Position numbers and translations under genes: made by a program. This document shows positions 7,696-18,153 of a stretch of 33,622 bases of DNA, one piece after another; within the stretch, counting starts at the first letter, position 1; each line of letters starts with the position of its first letter. The DNA lies in the NCBI GenBank assembly GCA_016213265.1, contig JACRBA010000122.1, forward strand, positions 1 through 33,622, in the 5' to 3' direction. The notes under the pieces were generated by a model that was not told where the DNA came from, did no database searches, and saw only the letters and a list, made by a program, of their open reading frames with translations. This stretch comes from Burkholderiales bacterium. Its GTDB lineage: Bacteria; Pseudomonadota; Gammaproteobacteria; Burkholderiales; Burkholderiaceae_C.

Positions 7696-7710
7696 GCGAC
7701 AAATTGTCGC
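7696..7710. promoter_or_regulatory. Perfect 15-bp palindrome, likely regulator binding site
   Basis: GCGACAA and TTGTCGC are perfect inverted arms around a single central A. The centre lies about 78 bases upstream of the transcription start predicted from the -24/-12 element, a usual distance for an NtrC-type activator site. It also covers the -35 position of the regulator's own presumed promoter. Two weaker inverted repeats lie nearby: GGGTT-2-AACCC at 7654-7665 and GCATA-6-TATGC at 7670-7685. Confidence 0.55.
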
Positions 7711-7725
7711 GGCCCTCCCTAGAAT
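7696..7725 (+). promoter_or_regulatory. Candidate sigma-70 promoter of the response regulator gene
   Basis: TAGAAT at 7720-7725 matches the -10 consensus in five of six bases. GCGACA at 7696-7701 is a weak -35 with 18-base spacing. Transcription would begin only about three bases before the GTG start at 7735, so the message may be almost leaderless. This agrees with the absence of a Shine-Dalgarno sequence. The -35 lies inside the 15-bp palindrome, which suggests autoregulation. Confidence 0.4.
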
Positions 7726-7734
7726 GCGCGGCTC

Positions 7735-9083
<1,349 letters not shown>

Positions 9084-9099
<16 letters not shown>

Positions 9100-11102
9100 A
9101 CGCCGTGCCGTGGCGCGGGCGGCTGGCCTTCCGCCGCTGGCCCATCCGCCGCAAGCTGCTGGCGATGGTGCTGCTGCCATTGCTGGTGGTGCTGCCCCTG
9201 CTCGGCCTGGCGCTGCTGTGGTGGGGCAATGCGGCGCTCGACCGCCTGCTCGTCACCAAGGTGCGGGCCGACCTGGCGGTGGCGCATGGCTATTTCGACC
9301 GCATGCTGGACCAGGTGGGCGCCAGCACCGCGGCGGTGGCCGAGTCGCATGCGCTGGCCCGGGCACTCGGCGAGGGCGCCTCGCCCGCGCGGGTGCAGGC
9401 GCTGCTGGCCCGCTGGCGCGAACGCGAAGGCCTCGACACCGTGGAGCTGCGCGCGCCCGACGGCCGGCGGGTGGCCAGCGACTGGGCCGTGGGCGGCCCG
9501 GCGCTGCCCTTCGTGGCGGCGCGGCCCACCGCCCGCTCGGCCAGCGTGGAGGTGCTCACCGCGCAGGAGCAGGCCGCGCTGGCACCGGCGCTGCGCGAGC
9601 GTGTGCCCGTGCCCTTGCTGCCCACGCGCAACGCCGTGCCGACCGACCGGCAGCAGGAGGACAGGGCCATGGTCGCCCTGGCCAGCGCCCCGGTGCACGA
9701 CGACGACGGCCGCCTCGTGGGCCACGTGCAGGGCGCGCTGCTGCTCAACCGCAACCTGCCCTTCATCGACCGGCTCAACGACATCGTCTACCCCGAGGGC
9801 TCGCTGCCCTGGGGCAGCGTGGGCACGGCCACCCTGTTCCTGGACGACGTGCGCATCTCCACCAACGTGCGCCTGTTCGGCGGCGAGGGGCGCGAGCGCG
9901 CCATCGGCACCCGCGTGTCGGCCACGGTGCGCCAGGCCGTGCTGGGCCAGGGCGCCACCTGGCTGGACCGCGCGTTCGTGGTGAGCGACTGGTACGTCAG
10001 CGGCTACGAGCCCATCGCCGATGCACGAGGCCGCCGGGTGGGCATGCTCTACGTGGGCTTCCTGGAACGGCCCTTCACCTGGTTGAAGTACGCGGTGCTG
10101 GCCAGCATCGGCCTGATCTTCTTCGTGGTGATGGTGGGCGCCAGCGTGGTGTCGCTGCGCTGGGCACGGGCCATCTTCAAGCCGCTGGAGCAGATGAGCC
10201 GCACCATGCAGAGGGTGGAGTCCGGGGACGCGGCGGCGCGGGTGGGGCCTGTGGCCAGCCGCGACGAGATCGGCGACCTGGCCGCCCACTTCGACCACCT
10301 GCTGGACACCCAGGCCGAGCAGAACGAGGCGCTGCGCCGCTGGAACGCGGAGCTCGACGCGAAGGTGGCCGAGCGCACGCGCGACCTGGAGGCCGCCCAA
10401 CGGCAGCTGGTTCGCGCGGAAAAGCTCGCGGCGGTGGGCCAGCTCACGGCCGGCGTGGCGCACGAGGTGAACAACCCCATCGCCGTCATCCAGGGCAACC
10501 TCGATCTGGTGCGCGAGCTGCTGGGGCCCGCGGCGGCGCCCGTGGCGGGCGAGCTCAAGCTGATCGACGAGCAGATCGAGCGCATGCGGCTGATCGTGAC
10601 GCAGCTGCTGCAGTTCGCCCGCCCCACCGAGTACGCCGGCTATGTGGAGGCCCTGTCGCCGGCGGCGCTGCTGGAGGCCAGCCTGGTGCTGGTGGCGCCC
10701 CTGTTGGCCAAGGCCGGCATCGTGGTGACGCGCGAATTCCGGGCGGCAGGCACCGTGGCCATGAACCGGCACGAGCTGCAGCAGGTGCTGGTCAACCTGC
10801 TCGTCAACGCCTTGCAGGCCATGCCCGACGGCGGCGAGCTGCACCTGTCCACGCGCGACTGGCCCGATGGCGGCGGGGTCGATCTGGTGGTGGCCGACAC
10901 CGGCCCGGGCCTGCCCGACGAGCTGCGTGCGCAGCTGTTCCAGCCCTTCGTCACGCGCAAACCCGATGGCACGGGCCTGGGCCTGTGGATCAGCCAGAGC
11001 CTGGTCGAGCGCTACGGCGGCGAGATCCGAGCGGCCAACCGCCCGGGCGGCGGCGCCGAGATCACCGTGGCGCTGCGCGCCGACGTGCCCGCGGTGGGCT
11101 GA
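9084..11102 (+). CDS. Membrane sensor histidine kinase with extracellular Cache domain
   Basis: This 672-residue protein has a first membrane segment at about 24-48 and a periplasmic region to about 330. That region ends in a Cache-type pattern (GTRVSATVRQAVLGQG, YVSGYEPIADARGRRVGMLYVG). A second membrane segment (about 336-358) is followed by a HAMP linker (about 360-410) and a coiled stretch. The dimerisation/phosphorylation box is LTAGVAHEVNNP, with His460. The ATPase domain has an N box (VNLLVNALQAMPDGG), DTGPGLP and GTGLGLWIS. It starts inside the end of the response regulator gene (16-base overlap), so the two are cognate partners. The sensed signal is unknown. The divergent fdh operon suggests formate or another carboxylate. 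A GTG at 9105 is an alternative start. Confidence 0.92.
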
Positions 11103-11114
11103 CGGGCGCTGCCT

Positions 11115-11813
11115 TCAGCGCGCGCCGAGCAGCGGCCGCAGCACCGGCCACACGTTGTCCAGCATCACCGGGTGCGCCTTGGCCAGCGGGTGGATGCGGT
11201 CAGGCTGGAACCAGGCGTCGGCATCGGGCCGGTCGGCCACGCCGGCCAGCAGGAAGGGCACGAGCGCCGTTTTCTCCGCGCGTGCCACGTCGGCGAAGCT
11301 GCGTGCGAAGTCCTCGCTGTACTGGCGGCCGTAGTTGGGCGGCACCTGCATGCCCACCAGCAGCACGCGCGCACCCGCCTCGCGCGCGGCGCGCGCCATG
11401 GCGGCCAGGTGCTCGCGCGTCTGCGCCAGCGGCAGCCCGCGCAGGGCGTCGTTGCCGCCGAGTTCGATCACCACGACCGCGGGCGCATGGGCCTTGAGCA
11501 GCGCCGGCAGCCGCGCGCGGCCGCCGGTCGTGGTGTCGCCGCTGATGCTGGCGTTCACCACCTCGTGCGGCAGTTTCTCGCGCTGCAGGCGAGCCGCCAG
11601 CAGGGCCACCCAGCCGGTGCCGCGGGCCAGGCCGTACTCGGCCGACAGGCTGTCGCCCACCACCAGCAGCTTGGGCGCGGCGGCGCGCGCGGGCAGGGCG
11701 CCGCCCACGGTGAGCGCCCCACCCAGCCCGATGCCCAGCGCCAGCAGGCGCCGCCGCGAGCCGCTACAGTCGCCAGCGCCGGCGATCCTGCCTGCTGCCC
11801 ACCATTTCTGCAT
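11115..11813 (-). CDS. tesA: GDSL-type arylesterase/lysophospholipase, TesA-like
   Basis: This 232-residue exported SGNH hydrolase cleaves acyl esters or thioesters. A Tat-like leader (SRRRLLALGIGLGGALTVG, about 19-37) precedes the mature domain beginning PKLLVVGDSLSAEYG. Block I is GDSLS with the nucleophile Ser, the Gly block is in SISGDTT, block III is ELGGNDALRG, and block V is FQPDRIHP with the catalytic Asp and His. The family length of about 180-210 mature residues fits. The ATG at 11813 is the only plausible start after the last upstream stop-free codons, although ATGGGTTCG five codons earlier is possible. The start overlaps the start of the divergent ABC ATPase gene, the same tesA/ybbA neighbourhood found in E. 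coli. Confidence 0.88.
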   Translation of the reverse strand: MQKWWAAGRIAGAGDCSGSRRRLLALGIGLGGALTVGGALPARAAAPKLLVVGDSLSAEYGLARGTGWVALLAARLQREKLPHEVVNASISGDTTTGGRARLPALLKAHAPAVVVIELGGNDALRGLPLAQTREHLAAMARAAREAGARVLLVGMQVPPNYGRQYSEDFARSFADVARAEKTALVPFLLAGVADRPDADAWFQPDRIHPLAKAHPVMLDNVWPVLRPLLGAR

Positions 11814-12501
11814 GTCCGAACCCATCATCTGCGTTGAGCACCTCACCAAGCGGGTGAGCGATTCCACCGGCACGCTGACGATTCTCCACGACATCTCCTT
11901 CACCCTGCGGCCGCAGGAGTCGGCGGCCATCGTGGGCGCGTCGGGCTCGGGCAAGAGCACGCTGCTGGCGCTGATGGCCGGCCTGGACGTGCCCAGCGAG
12001 GGGCGGGTGCTGATCGAAGGCGAGGACCTGTTCGCGCTCGACGAGGACGCGCGGGCGGCCCTGCGCGCCCGCAAGCTCGGTTTCGTCTTCCAGAGCTTCC
12101 AGCTGCTGGCCAACCGCACCGCGCTGGAGAACGTGATGCTGCCGCTGGAGCTGGCCGGCCGGCGCGATGCGCGCGCCCTGGCCACCGAGATGCTGGGCCG
12201 CGTGGGCCTCGGCCAGCGGCTGGGCCACTACCCGCGCGTGCTCTCGGGCGGCGAGCAGCAGCGGGTGGCCCTGGCGCGGGCCTTCGTGGTGCGGCCGCGG
12301 CTGCTGCTGGCCGACGAGCCCACCGGCAGCCTCGATTTCGCCACCGGCGAGACCGTGATGCAGCTGATGATGGAGCTCAACCGCGAGGCCGGCACCACGC
12401 TGGTCATGGTGACGCACGACCGCGCGCTGGCCGAGCGCTGCGAGCGCCAGCTGCACATCGAGGCGGGTCGGCTGCTGGAGGCAGCCGCCCCGACGGCGTA
12501 G
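11812..12501 (+). CDS. ABC transporter ATPase, YbbA/LolD-like
   Basis: This 229-residue ATPase has Walker [11 protein letters not shown]-loop FVFQSFQLL, signature [15 protein letters not shown], Walker [10 protein letters not shown] and H-loop VMVTHDRAL. The pattern and length fit the MacB/LolD/YbbA class (lipid, lipoprotein or efflux ATPases). In E. coli the homologous ybbA is beside tesA and is followed by the permease ybbP. Here the next gene is a convergent chromate transporter, so the partner permease is not adjacent. ATG 11812 was chosen because [15 protein letters not shown] matches the usual start of the family. No Shine-Dalgarno is visible, and the start lies inside the first codon of tesA on the other strand. 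Confidence 0.87.
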   Translation: MSEPIICVEHLTKRVSDSTGTLTILHDISFTLRPQESAAIVGASGSGKSTLLALMAGLDVPSEGRVLIEGEDLFALDEDARAALRARKLGFVFQSFQLLANRTALENVMLPLELAGRRDARALATEMLGRVGLGQRLGHYPRVLSGGEQQRVALARAFVVRPRLLLADEPTGSLDFATGETVMQLMMELNREAGTTLVMVTHDRALAERCERQLHIEAGRLLEAAAPTA

Positions 12502-12523
12502 ACCACGGCTCCCCCGAAGCCCC

Positions 12524-13906
12524 TCAGCCGGCCAGGCGGGGGGCGAGGCCCAGGCTCCAGACGAGGCCGGCCACGGCGGCGCCGGCGATGACGGGGATCA
12601 CGCCGGCCTTGAAGCGGAACAGCGCGATGGCCGCGCCCACGCCGATGAGTGCGGCCGCCCACTCGAAGCGGCCGGCCCAGCCCTGCGGCCAGAGCACGTG
12701 CCAGGCGAAGAACACGGCGAGGTTCACGATCACCCCCACCACGGCGGCGGTGATGCCGGTGAGTGGCGCCGTGAAGCGCAGCTGGCCGTGGGTGGTTTCG
12801 ATGAAGGGCGCCCCCAGCAAAATGAACAGGAACGAGGGCAGGAAGGTGAAGAAGGTCACCACCGTGGCCGCCACCGCGCCCGCCAGCAGGGTGTGCTCCG
12901 GGCCGAACAGCACCTGGTTCCATCCGCCCACGAAGCCCACGAAGGCCACCACCATGATCAGCGGGCCCGGGGTGGTCTCGCCCAGCGCCAGCCCGTCGAT
13001 CATCTGGGTGGCGGTCAGCCACTGGTAGTGGTCGACCGCGCCCTGGTACACGTAGGGCAGCACCGCGTAGGCGCCGCCGAAGGTGAGCAGGGCCGCCTTG
13101 GTGAAGAACCAGCCCATCTGGGTGAGCGTGCCCTGCCAGCCGAAGACGGCGACCAAGCCCCCCAGCACCACCAGCCACAGGCCGAGGAACAGCCCCAGCA
13201 CGCGCCAGAAGCGGCCCCAGCGGAAGCGCGCATGCGGCGGCACGGGGGTGTGGTCGTCGATCACGGCGGGGCCGGCGCCGGCATGCTTGCCGCCGTGGCT
13301 GCCGCCGGCGCGGAAGTGCTGTGGCGCGAGCCGACCGCCGAGCGCGCCCAGCGCCCCGGCGGCCAGCACGATCAACGGGAACGGCACTTCGGCCGCGAAG
13401 ATGGCCACGAAGGCCGCTGCCGCGATGGCCCACAGCCACGCGTTCTTGAGCGTGCGGGAGCCCACGCGCCAGGCGGCATGCACCACCAGCGCCGTCACGG
13501 CCGGCTTGATGCCGTAGAACAGGCCGGCCACCGCGGGCACCTGGCCCCAGGCCATGTACACCCACGACAGTGCGACCAGGATGAACAGCGAGGGCAGCAC
13601 GAACAGGCCGCCGGCGACCACACCGCCCCAGGAGCGGTGCATCAGCCAGCCGATGTAGGTGGCCAGCTGCTGCGCCTCGGGCCCGGGCAGCACCATGCAG
13701 TAGTTCAGCGCGTGCAGGAAGCGGCCCTCGGAGATCCAGCGCTTGCGCTCGACCAGCTCCTCGTGCATGAGCGCGATCTGGCCCGCCGGCCCGCCGAAAC
13801 TGATCCAGCCCAGGCGCCACCAGTAGCGCAAGGCCTCGCCGAAGCTCGGTGCGGGCGGGGCAGCGGGGGACGGTGGAGGGTCGGTGGCGGGTGAGGGGGA
13901 GGTCAT
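12524..13906 (-). CDS. chrA: Chromate transporter ChrA, two-domain type
   Basis: This 460-residue inner membrane protein belongs to the CHR family, which expels chromate from the cytoplasm. Two homologous halves are visible. The first has [22 protein letters not shown] and the conserved [18 protein letters not shown] (about residues 36-95). The second has [18 protein letters not shown] and [20 protein letters not shown] (about 265-330). About ten to twelve hydrophobic segments are present, and a His/Gly-rich loop links the halves. The start at 13906 follows a GGAGAG eight bases upstream. The gene converges with the ABC ATPase gene, with a gap of 22 bases. No chrB regulator is nearby, so chromate is the family substrate but other anions cannot be excluded. 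Confidence 0.93.
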   Translation of the reverse strand: MTSPSPATDPPPSPAAPPAPSFGEALRYWWRLGWISFGGPAGQIALMHEELVERKRWISEGRFLHALNYCMVLPGPEAQQLATYIGWLMHRSWGGVVAGGLFVLPSLFILVALSWVYMAWGQVPAVAGLFYGIKPAVTALVVHAAWRVGSRTLKNAWLWAIAAAAFVAIFAAEVPFPLIVLAAGALGALGGRLAPQHFRAGGSHGGKHAGAGPAVIDDHTPVPPHARFRWGRFWRVLGLFLGLWLVVLGGLVAVFGWQGTLTQMGWFFTKAALLTFGGAYAVLPYVYQGAVDHYQWLTATQMIDGLALGETTPGPLIMVVAFVGFVGGWNQVLFGPEHTLLAGAVAATVVTFFTFLPSFLFILLGAPFIETTHGQLRFTAPLTGITAAVVGVIVNLAVFFAWHVLWPQGWAGRFEWAAALIGVGAAIALFRFKAGVIPVIAGAAVAGLVWSLGLAPRLAG

Positions 13907-14009
13907 GGGTCGCTCTCCAGGAAGGCGCAGCAGGGGTCGAACAGGGGCAGCGGCCGCCAGCAGGGCGTCGTGGCGACTGCCGCGTGACCAGACGCCCCCC
14001 GGAAACGAC

Positions 14010-14033
14010 CACGGCGCCCCGTGGGGCGCCGTG
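14010..14033 (-). terminator. Hairpin terminator downstream of the parvulin gene
   Basis: Eleven-base perfect arms (14010-14020 and 14023-14033) flank a two-base centre, 24 bases beyond the stop of the isomerase gene. On the minus strand it is followed by GGTCGTTTCC, which is only a weak U-run. It is therefore a strong GC hairpin but not a textbook intrinsic terminator. Confidence 0.6.
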
Positions 14034-14057
14034 CGCGGAGCGGGCCCGAGGACGGGC

Positions 14058-14852
14058 TTACTCGGCGCTGAACTTGTAGTCCGTCTTGGCGGCCTTCTTC
14101 AGACCGTCCTGGTACTTCTGCACCTTCATCTGCTCCACGCGCGCCATCAGCTGCGGCTTGACTTCCTCGAAGGCCGGGAAGCTGGCCTCGCGCATGTCGT
14201 CGAGCTGGATGATGTGGAAGCCGAACTGGGTCTTGACCGGCGTCTCGGTCATCTCGCCCTTCTTCAGCTTGGTCATGGCGGCGCTGAACTCGGGCACGTA
14301 GTTGTCGGGCTTGGCGAAGTCGAGGTCGCCGCCGCTCTCGGCCGAGCCGGTGTCCTTGGAGTGCTTCTTGGCCAGGTCGTCGAACTTGGCGCCACCCTTG
14401 ATCTCGGCGATCAGCTTCTTGGCCTCGTCTTCCGACTCCACCAGGATGTGGCGGGCGCGGTACTCGGTGCCGCTCTGCGCCGCCTTGAGCTGGTCGTACT
14501 CGGCCTTGGCTTCCGCCTCGGTGGCCGGGTTCTTCTTCTTGTAGTCCTCGAAGAGCTCGCGGATCAGCACGCTCTGGCGCAGCAGGTCCATCTGCTCCTT
14601 GTAGGCGGCGGACGCGGCGATGCCGCGCTTCTCGGCCTCCTGCACGAAGATCTCACGCATCACGACCTCGTCGCGCGCGCGCTGTTGCAGCTCGGGCGTG
14701 ACCGGCTGGCCGCCGCGGGTGGCCTGCTTGAGCAGCGTGTCGACGCGGGCCTTGGGCACCGCCTTGCCGTTGACCACGGCCACGTTCTGCGCGTGCACGG
14801 CCAGGGGCAGCAGCAGGGCAGCGGCCAGTGCAGCGGAGGATTTCAGCTTCAT
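14058..14852 (-). CDS. Periplasmic peptidyl-prolyl cis-trans isomerase, parvulin type
   Basis: This 264-residue protein has a signal peptide (residues 1-21, ending AVHAQ) and so acts in the periplasm in outer-membrane protein folding. An N-terminal SurA/PrsA-like helical part (about 22-130) is followed by a rotamase domain (about 132-230). That domain contains the typical segments YRARHILVESEDEAKKLI, FDDLAKKHSKDTGSAESGGDLDF, MVPEF-like YVPEFSAAM and TQFGFHIIQLDD. The C-terminal helix is Lys-rich. The order yciB, bolA, parvulin on one strand is common in Comamonadaceae-like genomes. There are 138 bases between bolA and this gene, so it may have its own promoter. A strong hairpin follows the stop. 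Confidence 0.93.
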   Translation of the reverse strand: MKLKSSAALAAALLLPLAVHAQNVAVVNGKAVPKARVDTLLKQATRGGQPVTPELQQRARDEVVMREIFVQEAEKRGIAASAAYKEQMDLLRQSVLIRELFEDYKKKNPATEAEAKAEYDQLKAAQSGTEYRARHILVESEDEAKKLIAEIKGGAKFDDLAKKHSKDTGSAESGGDLDFAKPDNYVPEFSAAMTKLKKGEMTETPVKTQFGFHIIQLDDMREASFPAFEEVKPQLMARVEQMKVQKYQDGLKKAAKTDYKFSAE

Positions 14853-14990
14853 GCGTGTCGCCTTCGTAGGGTCGCTCGTGACGAGGATGTCAGCGATGGA
14901 CGAGAGGTTGAGATAGAGGAGGGTGAAGACCTGACGCCCAGGGTGTGCGGCAGGTGGCCGACGCGCGGTGCGTGTGCCCGCGAAAGGCCA

Positions 14991-15266
14991 TCAGGGCTCG
15001 GCAGGCGCGCGTGCGTCGATCGCCAGCGCGTGGATGCCCTGGGGCATCAAGGTGCTCAGGGCATCATACACGAGGCGATGGCGCGCCACGCGGCCCAGCC
15101 CGGCGAAGCGCGGGCTCACGATGTGCACGCTCAGGTGGCTGCCTTCGCGGGCGCCGGCGTGCCCGGCATGCGCGGCGCTGTCGTCGTGGACCTGCAGTTC
15201 CAGGGGCTGCAGGCGCTCGCGCAGGCAGGCCTCGACGGCGGCTGCGCTCACGTGGGGGCGGCTCAT
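14991..15266 (-). CDS. bolA: BolA family protein
   Basis: This 91-residue cytoplasmic protein carries the BolA fold, whose members bind monothiol glutaredoxins and share iron-sulfur clusters or act in stress morphology. The visible motifs are an N-terminal helix (VEACLRERLQPLELQVHDDS), the central SHLSVHIVSPRFAGLGRVARHRLVYDAL with conserved His residues, and the C-terminal GIHALAIDARAP, where BolA family members read IHALxIxxxxP. The start overlaps the stop of yciB by four bases (ATGA), indicating translational coupling. The length is normal for the family. Confidence 0.92.
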   Translation of the reverse strand: MSRPHVSAAAVEACLRERLQPLELQVHDDSAAHAGHAGAREGSHLSVHIVSPRFAGLGRVARHRLVYDALSTLMPQGIHALAIDARAPAEP

Positions 15267-15949
15267 CGGTCGGCTCCGTTCGACGGCGCGCCGGGGGCAG
15301 CCGCCGGGCCGCCCTCAGGCTGCGCGGTGGGCTCGTCCTTGGGCAGGTAGCGGCCCAGGTACAGGCCCTGGCCGATGACGAAGGCGAACATCAGGCCGGT
15401 GGTGCCGAAGACCTTGAAGTTCACCCAGGTGCTGGTCTCGAAGTGGTAGGCCACCCACAGGTTGAGCAGGCCCATGCAGCCGAAGAAGAGCACCCATGCG
15501 AGGTTGAGCCGGCGCCAGACGGGCTCGGGCAGCACCAGCTGCTCGCCCATCAGCGTCTTGAGCAGGCTCTTGCCGAACAGCGCCTGGCTGGCCCAGAACA
15601 CCAGGCCGAACGCCCAGTACAGGCCGCTGGGCTTCCACTTGATGAAGGTGTCGTTGTGGAACCAGACCGTGAGGCTGCCCAGCACCACCACCAGCGCCAG
15701 GCTCACCCACAGCATCACGTCCACCTTGCGGCCGCGCAGCTTGAGCCAGGCCACCTGGCCCAGCGTGGCCACGATGACGACCAGCGTGGACAGCAGCACC
15801 GGCGCCTCGCGCGTGCCCACCACGCCGCCGGAGACGAGCGCGCCGAAGTACTCGGTGGCGAACGCGGCGGCCTCCTCCGGGCGCCCCTCGGCCACGCGGA
15901 AGGTGGCGAAGAAGAACACGAGCGGCAGGAAGTCGAACAGCAGCTTCAT
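15263..15949 (-). CDS. yciB: Inner membrane septation protein A, YciB
   Basis: This 228-residue integral membrane protein has five or more hydrophobic helices. It begins MKLLFDFLPLVFFFATFRVAEG, the typical opening of the YciB/IspZ family, which is linked to cell envelope integrity and division. The conserved segment FHNDTFIKWKPSGLYWAFGLVFW (about residues 115-137) and the ending of the core near FVIGQGLYLGRYLP are present. The last roughly 30 residues form a polar Pro/Ala/Gly tail not found in the 179-residue E. coli protein. It overlaps bolA by four bases. The upstream region of 56 bases holds no obvious promoter, so it may be cotranscribed with msrB. Confidence 0.92.
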   Translation of the reverse strand: MKLLFDFLPLVFFFATFRVAEGRPEEAAAFATEYFGALVSGGVVGTREAPVLLSTLVVIVATLGQVAWLKLRGRKVDVMLWVSLALVVVLGSLTVWFHNDTFIKWKPSGLYWAFGLVFWASQALFGKSLLKTLMGEQLVLPEPVWRRLNLAWVLFFGCMGLLNLWVAYHFETSTWVNFKVFGTTGLMFAFVIGQGLYLGRYLPKDEPTAQPEGGPAAAPGAPSNGADR

Positions 15950-16005
15950 GGGGACGTCTGTGGGCCGGTGGGGTGAGCCGGGGGGTGCTCGAGCGACGCG
16001 GGAGT

Positions 16006-16476
16006 CTACCCGCGCTCCCCGGCGCCTGCCTGCGCCTCGGGCGGGGCCGCGTCCTCGTCGAACCGGATGGCGGCCGAGTTGATGCAGAAGCGCTCGCCGG
16101 TGGGCGCCGGGCCGTCGTCGAACACATGGCCCAGGTGCGAGCCGCAGCGGGCGCAGCGCACCTCCACGCGGGTCATGCCGTGCGAGGTGTCGACCACGCG
16201 TTCGATGCGCCCGTCGTCCACGGCCTGCCAGTAGCTAGGCCAGCCGCAGCCCGCGTCGAACTTGGTCGCCGATTCGAACAGCACCTCGCCGCAGCCCACG
16301 CAGCGGTAGACGCCGTCCTGCCAGTGGTCCCAGAAGCGGCCGGTGAAGGCGCGCTCGGTGGCGGCCTGGCGCGCGACGGCGTACTCCGTCGGCGAGAGCT
16401 GGGCGCGCCACTCGGCGTCGGTCTTGCGCACCGGGTAGCGCGGGTCGTCGATGGGGTGGGGGGTGTCGTGCTTCAT
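16006..16476 (-). CDS. msrB: Peptide-methionine (R)-S-oxide reductase MsrB
   Basis: This 156-residue cytoplasmic enzyme reduces the R form of methionine sulfoxide in proteins. Zinc-binding pairs are CVGC (Cys59, Cys62) and CARC (Cys108, Cys111). The catalytic cysteine is Cys131 in [13 protein letters not shown], and GCGWPSYW and [11 protein letters not shown] are the usual substrate-site blocks. The family opening is [19 protein letters not shown]. The start at 16476 overlaps the selO stop as ATGA, and the pair forms an operon. Co-occurrence of MsrB with SelO fits a shared role in the oxidative stress response. Confidence 0.96.
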   Translation of the reverse strand: MKHDTPHPIDDPRYPVRKTDAEWRAQLSPTEYAVARQAATERAFTGRFWDHWQDGVYRCVGCGEVLFESATKFDAGCGWPSYWQAVDDGRIERVVDTSHGMTRVEVRCARCGSHLGHVFDDGPAPTGERFCINSAAIRFDEDAAPPEAQAGAGERG

Positions 16477-17996
16477 GAGGAACAGCTCACTTCGATGTGG
16501 CGCGCCCAGTCGGGCGGGAAGCCGGCGTCGGCCTCGTGCTCGGGCTGCTCGTCGAACGGACGCTGCAGCACCCCGAGCAGGCGCATGGTCTCGGCGAAGT
16601 CGCCCTGCTCGGCGCGTTCGATGGCGGCCTGGGCCAGGTGGTTGCGCAGCACGAACTTGGGGTTCGCCCGGCGCATGCGGGCGGCGCGGTCGGCGTCCTG
16701 GCTGGCCTCGTGGTCGAGGCGGGCGGCGTAGCGGGCCGACCAGGCGTCGAAGGCCGCGCGGTCGATGAACAGGTCGCGCACGCCGCCGCTGGCGTGCGGC
16801 GCGGCGGGCCGCCAGTCGCACAGCCGCCGGTGGGCGATGGTGTAGTCCACGCGCTCGGCGGCCAGAAGCCGCAGCCAGTCGTCGATCAGCCCGGCGTCGT
16901 CGGCCTCGGCCTGCAGCAGCCCGAGCTTGGCCCGCATGTGGCCGGTCATCGCCTGGCTGAACGTGGCGGGGTAGGGCGACAGGGCGTCCTGCAAGGCGTC
17001 CACGTCGTCGTCCACCAGTGGCGCGAGGGCCTGCGCCAGGGCATGGAGGTTCCACCAAGCCACCTGCGGCTGCGCGGCGAAGGCGTAGCGGCCGCGCTCG
17101 TCCGAGTGGTTGCAGATGTGGCCGGGGTCGAAGCCGTCGAGGAAGCCGAAGGGGCCGTAGTCGATCGTCAGGCCCAGGATGGACATGTTGTCGGTGTTCA
17201 TCACACCGTGCGCGAAGCCCACCGCCTGCCAGTGCGCCATGAGCCGCGCCGTGCGCTCGGTGACGGCCCCCAGCAGGGCCAGCACCGGCCGCTCGGCCTC
17301 GGCGCACGCCGGATAGTGGTGGGCAATGACATGGTCGGCCAGCGCACGCAACTCGTCGGGCAGGCCGTGGTGGGCGAAGTGCTCGAAGTGGCCGAAGCGG
17401 ATGAAGCTCGGCGCCACCCGGGTCGCGACGGCCGCCGTCTCGATGCGCTCGCGCCGCACCGGCAGGGCCGAGCCGGTGACGCACAGGGCGCGTGTGGTGG
17501 GCACACCCAGGTGGTGCATGGCCTCCGAGCAGAGGAACTCGCGGATGGACGAGCGCAGCACGGCGCGGCCATCGCCCATGCGGGAGTAGGGCGTGCGCCC
17601 GCCGCCCTTGAGCTGCAGTTCCTGCGGGCCGGCGGGGGTGTGCAGCTCGCCCAGCCACAGCGCCCGGCCGTCGCCCAGCTGCCCGGCCCACACGCCGAAC
17701 TGGTGCCCGCTGTAGACGGATGCCAGCGGTCGCATGCCGGGCCAGAGCGCACGGCCGCTGAACACGTCCAGCGCCGGCGGCGCGCCCGCCCCGGCGAAGC
17801 CCGGCTCGCGCCAGCCGGCCGGCCAGCCGAGCGATGCTGCGCAGTCGTCGCTCCAGGCCACCCAGTGCGGCTCGGGCAGCCCGGCCGGCGGCATCTCGGT
17901 GAAGAACGCCGGGCCCAGCGAGGCGAAACGGTGCGTCCAGCGCAGCGCCGCGGGGGCGGCGGCCGGGGCGGGCGGGGAGAGCGGGCGCGCGGTCAT
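16473..17996 (-). CDS. selO: Protein adenylyltransferase SelO (YdiU family)
   Basis: This 507-residue pseudokinase-fold enzyme transfers AMP from ATP to Ser, Thr or Tyr of target proteins. Visible motifs include [43 protein letters not shown] (ATP-binding Lys and Arg residues) and [23 protein letters not shown] (metal-binding Asn/Asp region). The extreme C-terminus is SCSS, with a TGT cysteine where eukaryotic SelO has selenocysteine. The conserved redox switch is therefore present in its cysteine form. The ATG at 17996 was chosen by family length and gives MTARPLSPP. Its ribosome binding site is weak. It is the first gene of the selO-msrB pair, divergent from the acyl-CoA ligase across 157 bases. 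Confidence 0.95.
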   Translation of the reverse strand: MTARPLSPPAPAAAPAALRWTHRFASLGPAFFTEMPPAGLPEPHWVAWSDDCAASLGWPAGWREPGFAGAGAPPALDVFSGRALWPGMRPLASVYSGHQFGVWAGQLGDGRALWLGELHTPAGPQELQLKGGGRTPYSRMGDGRAVLRSSIREFLCSEAMHHLGVPTTRALCVTGSALPVRRERIETAAVATRVAPSFIRFGHFEHFAHHGLPDELRALADHVIAHHYPACAEAERPVLALLGAVTERTARLMAHWQAVGFAHGVMNTDNMSILGLTIDYGPFGFLDGFDPGHICNHSDERGRYAFAAQPQVAWWNLHALAQALAPLVDDDVDALQDALSPYPATFSQAMTGHMRAKLGLLQAEADDAGLIDDWLRLLAAERVDYTIAHRRLCDWRPAAPHASGGVRDLFIDRAAFDAWSARYAARLDHEASQDADRAARMRRANPKFVLRNHLAQAAIERAEQGDFAETMRLLGVLQRPFDEQPEHEADAGFPPDWARHIEVSCSS

Positions 17997-18153
17997 CCAC
18001 GGCAGTGTAGGAAGCGGCGCGCATCGTGTGGGCGGCGGGGTCTTGTGGCGGGCCGGCGGCCACCCGCGCGCCGTCCTGACGCGGCCGGGACAGACACCGC
18101 CGCGGCCGGTTCTAAGATGCGGGTCGACTTTTTCAACCTGCAGGAGACACCCC

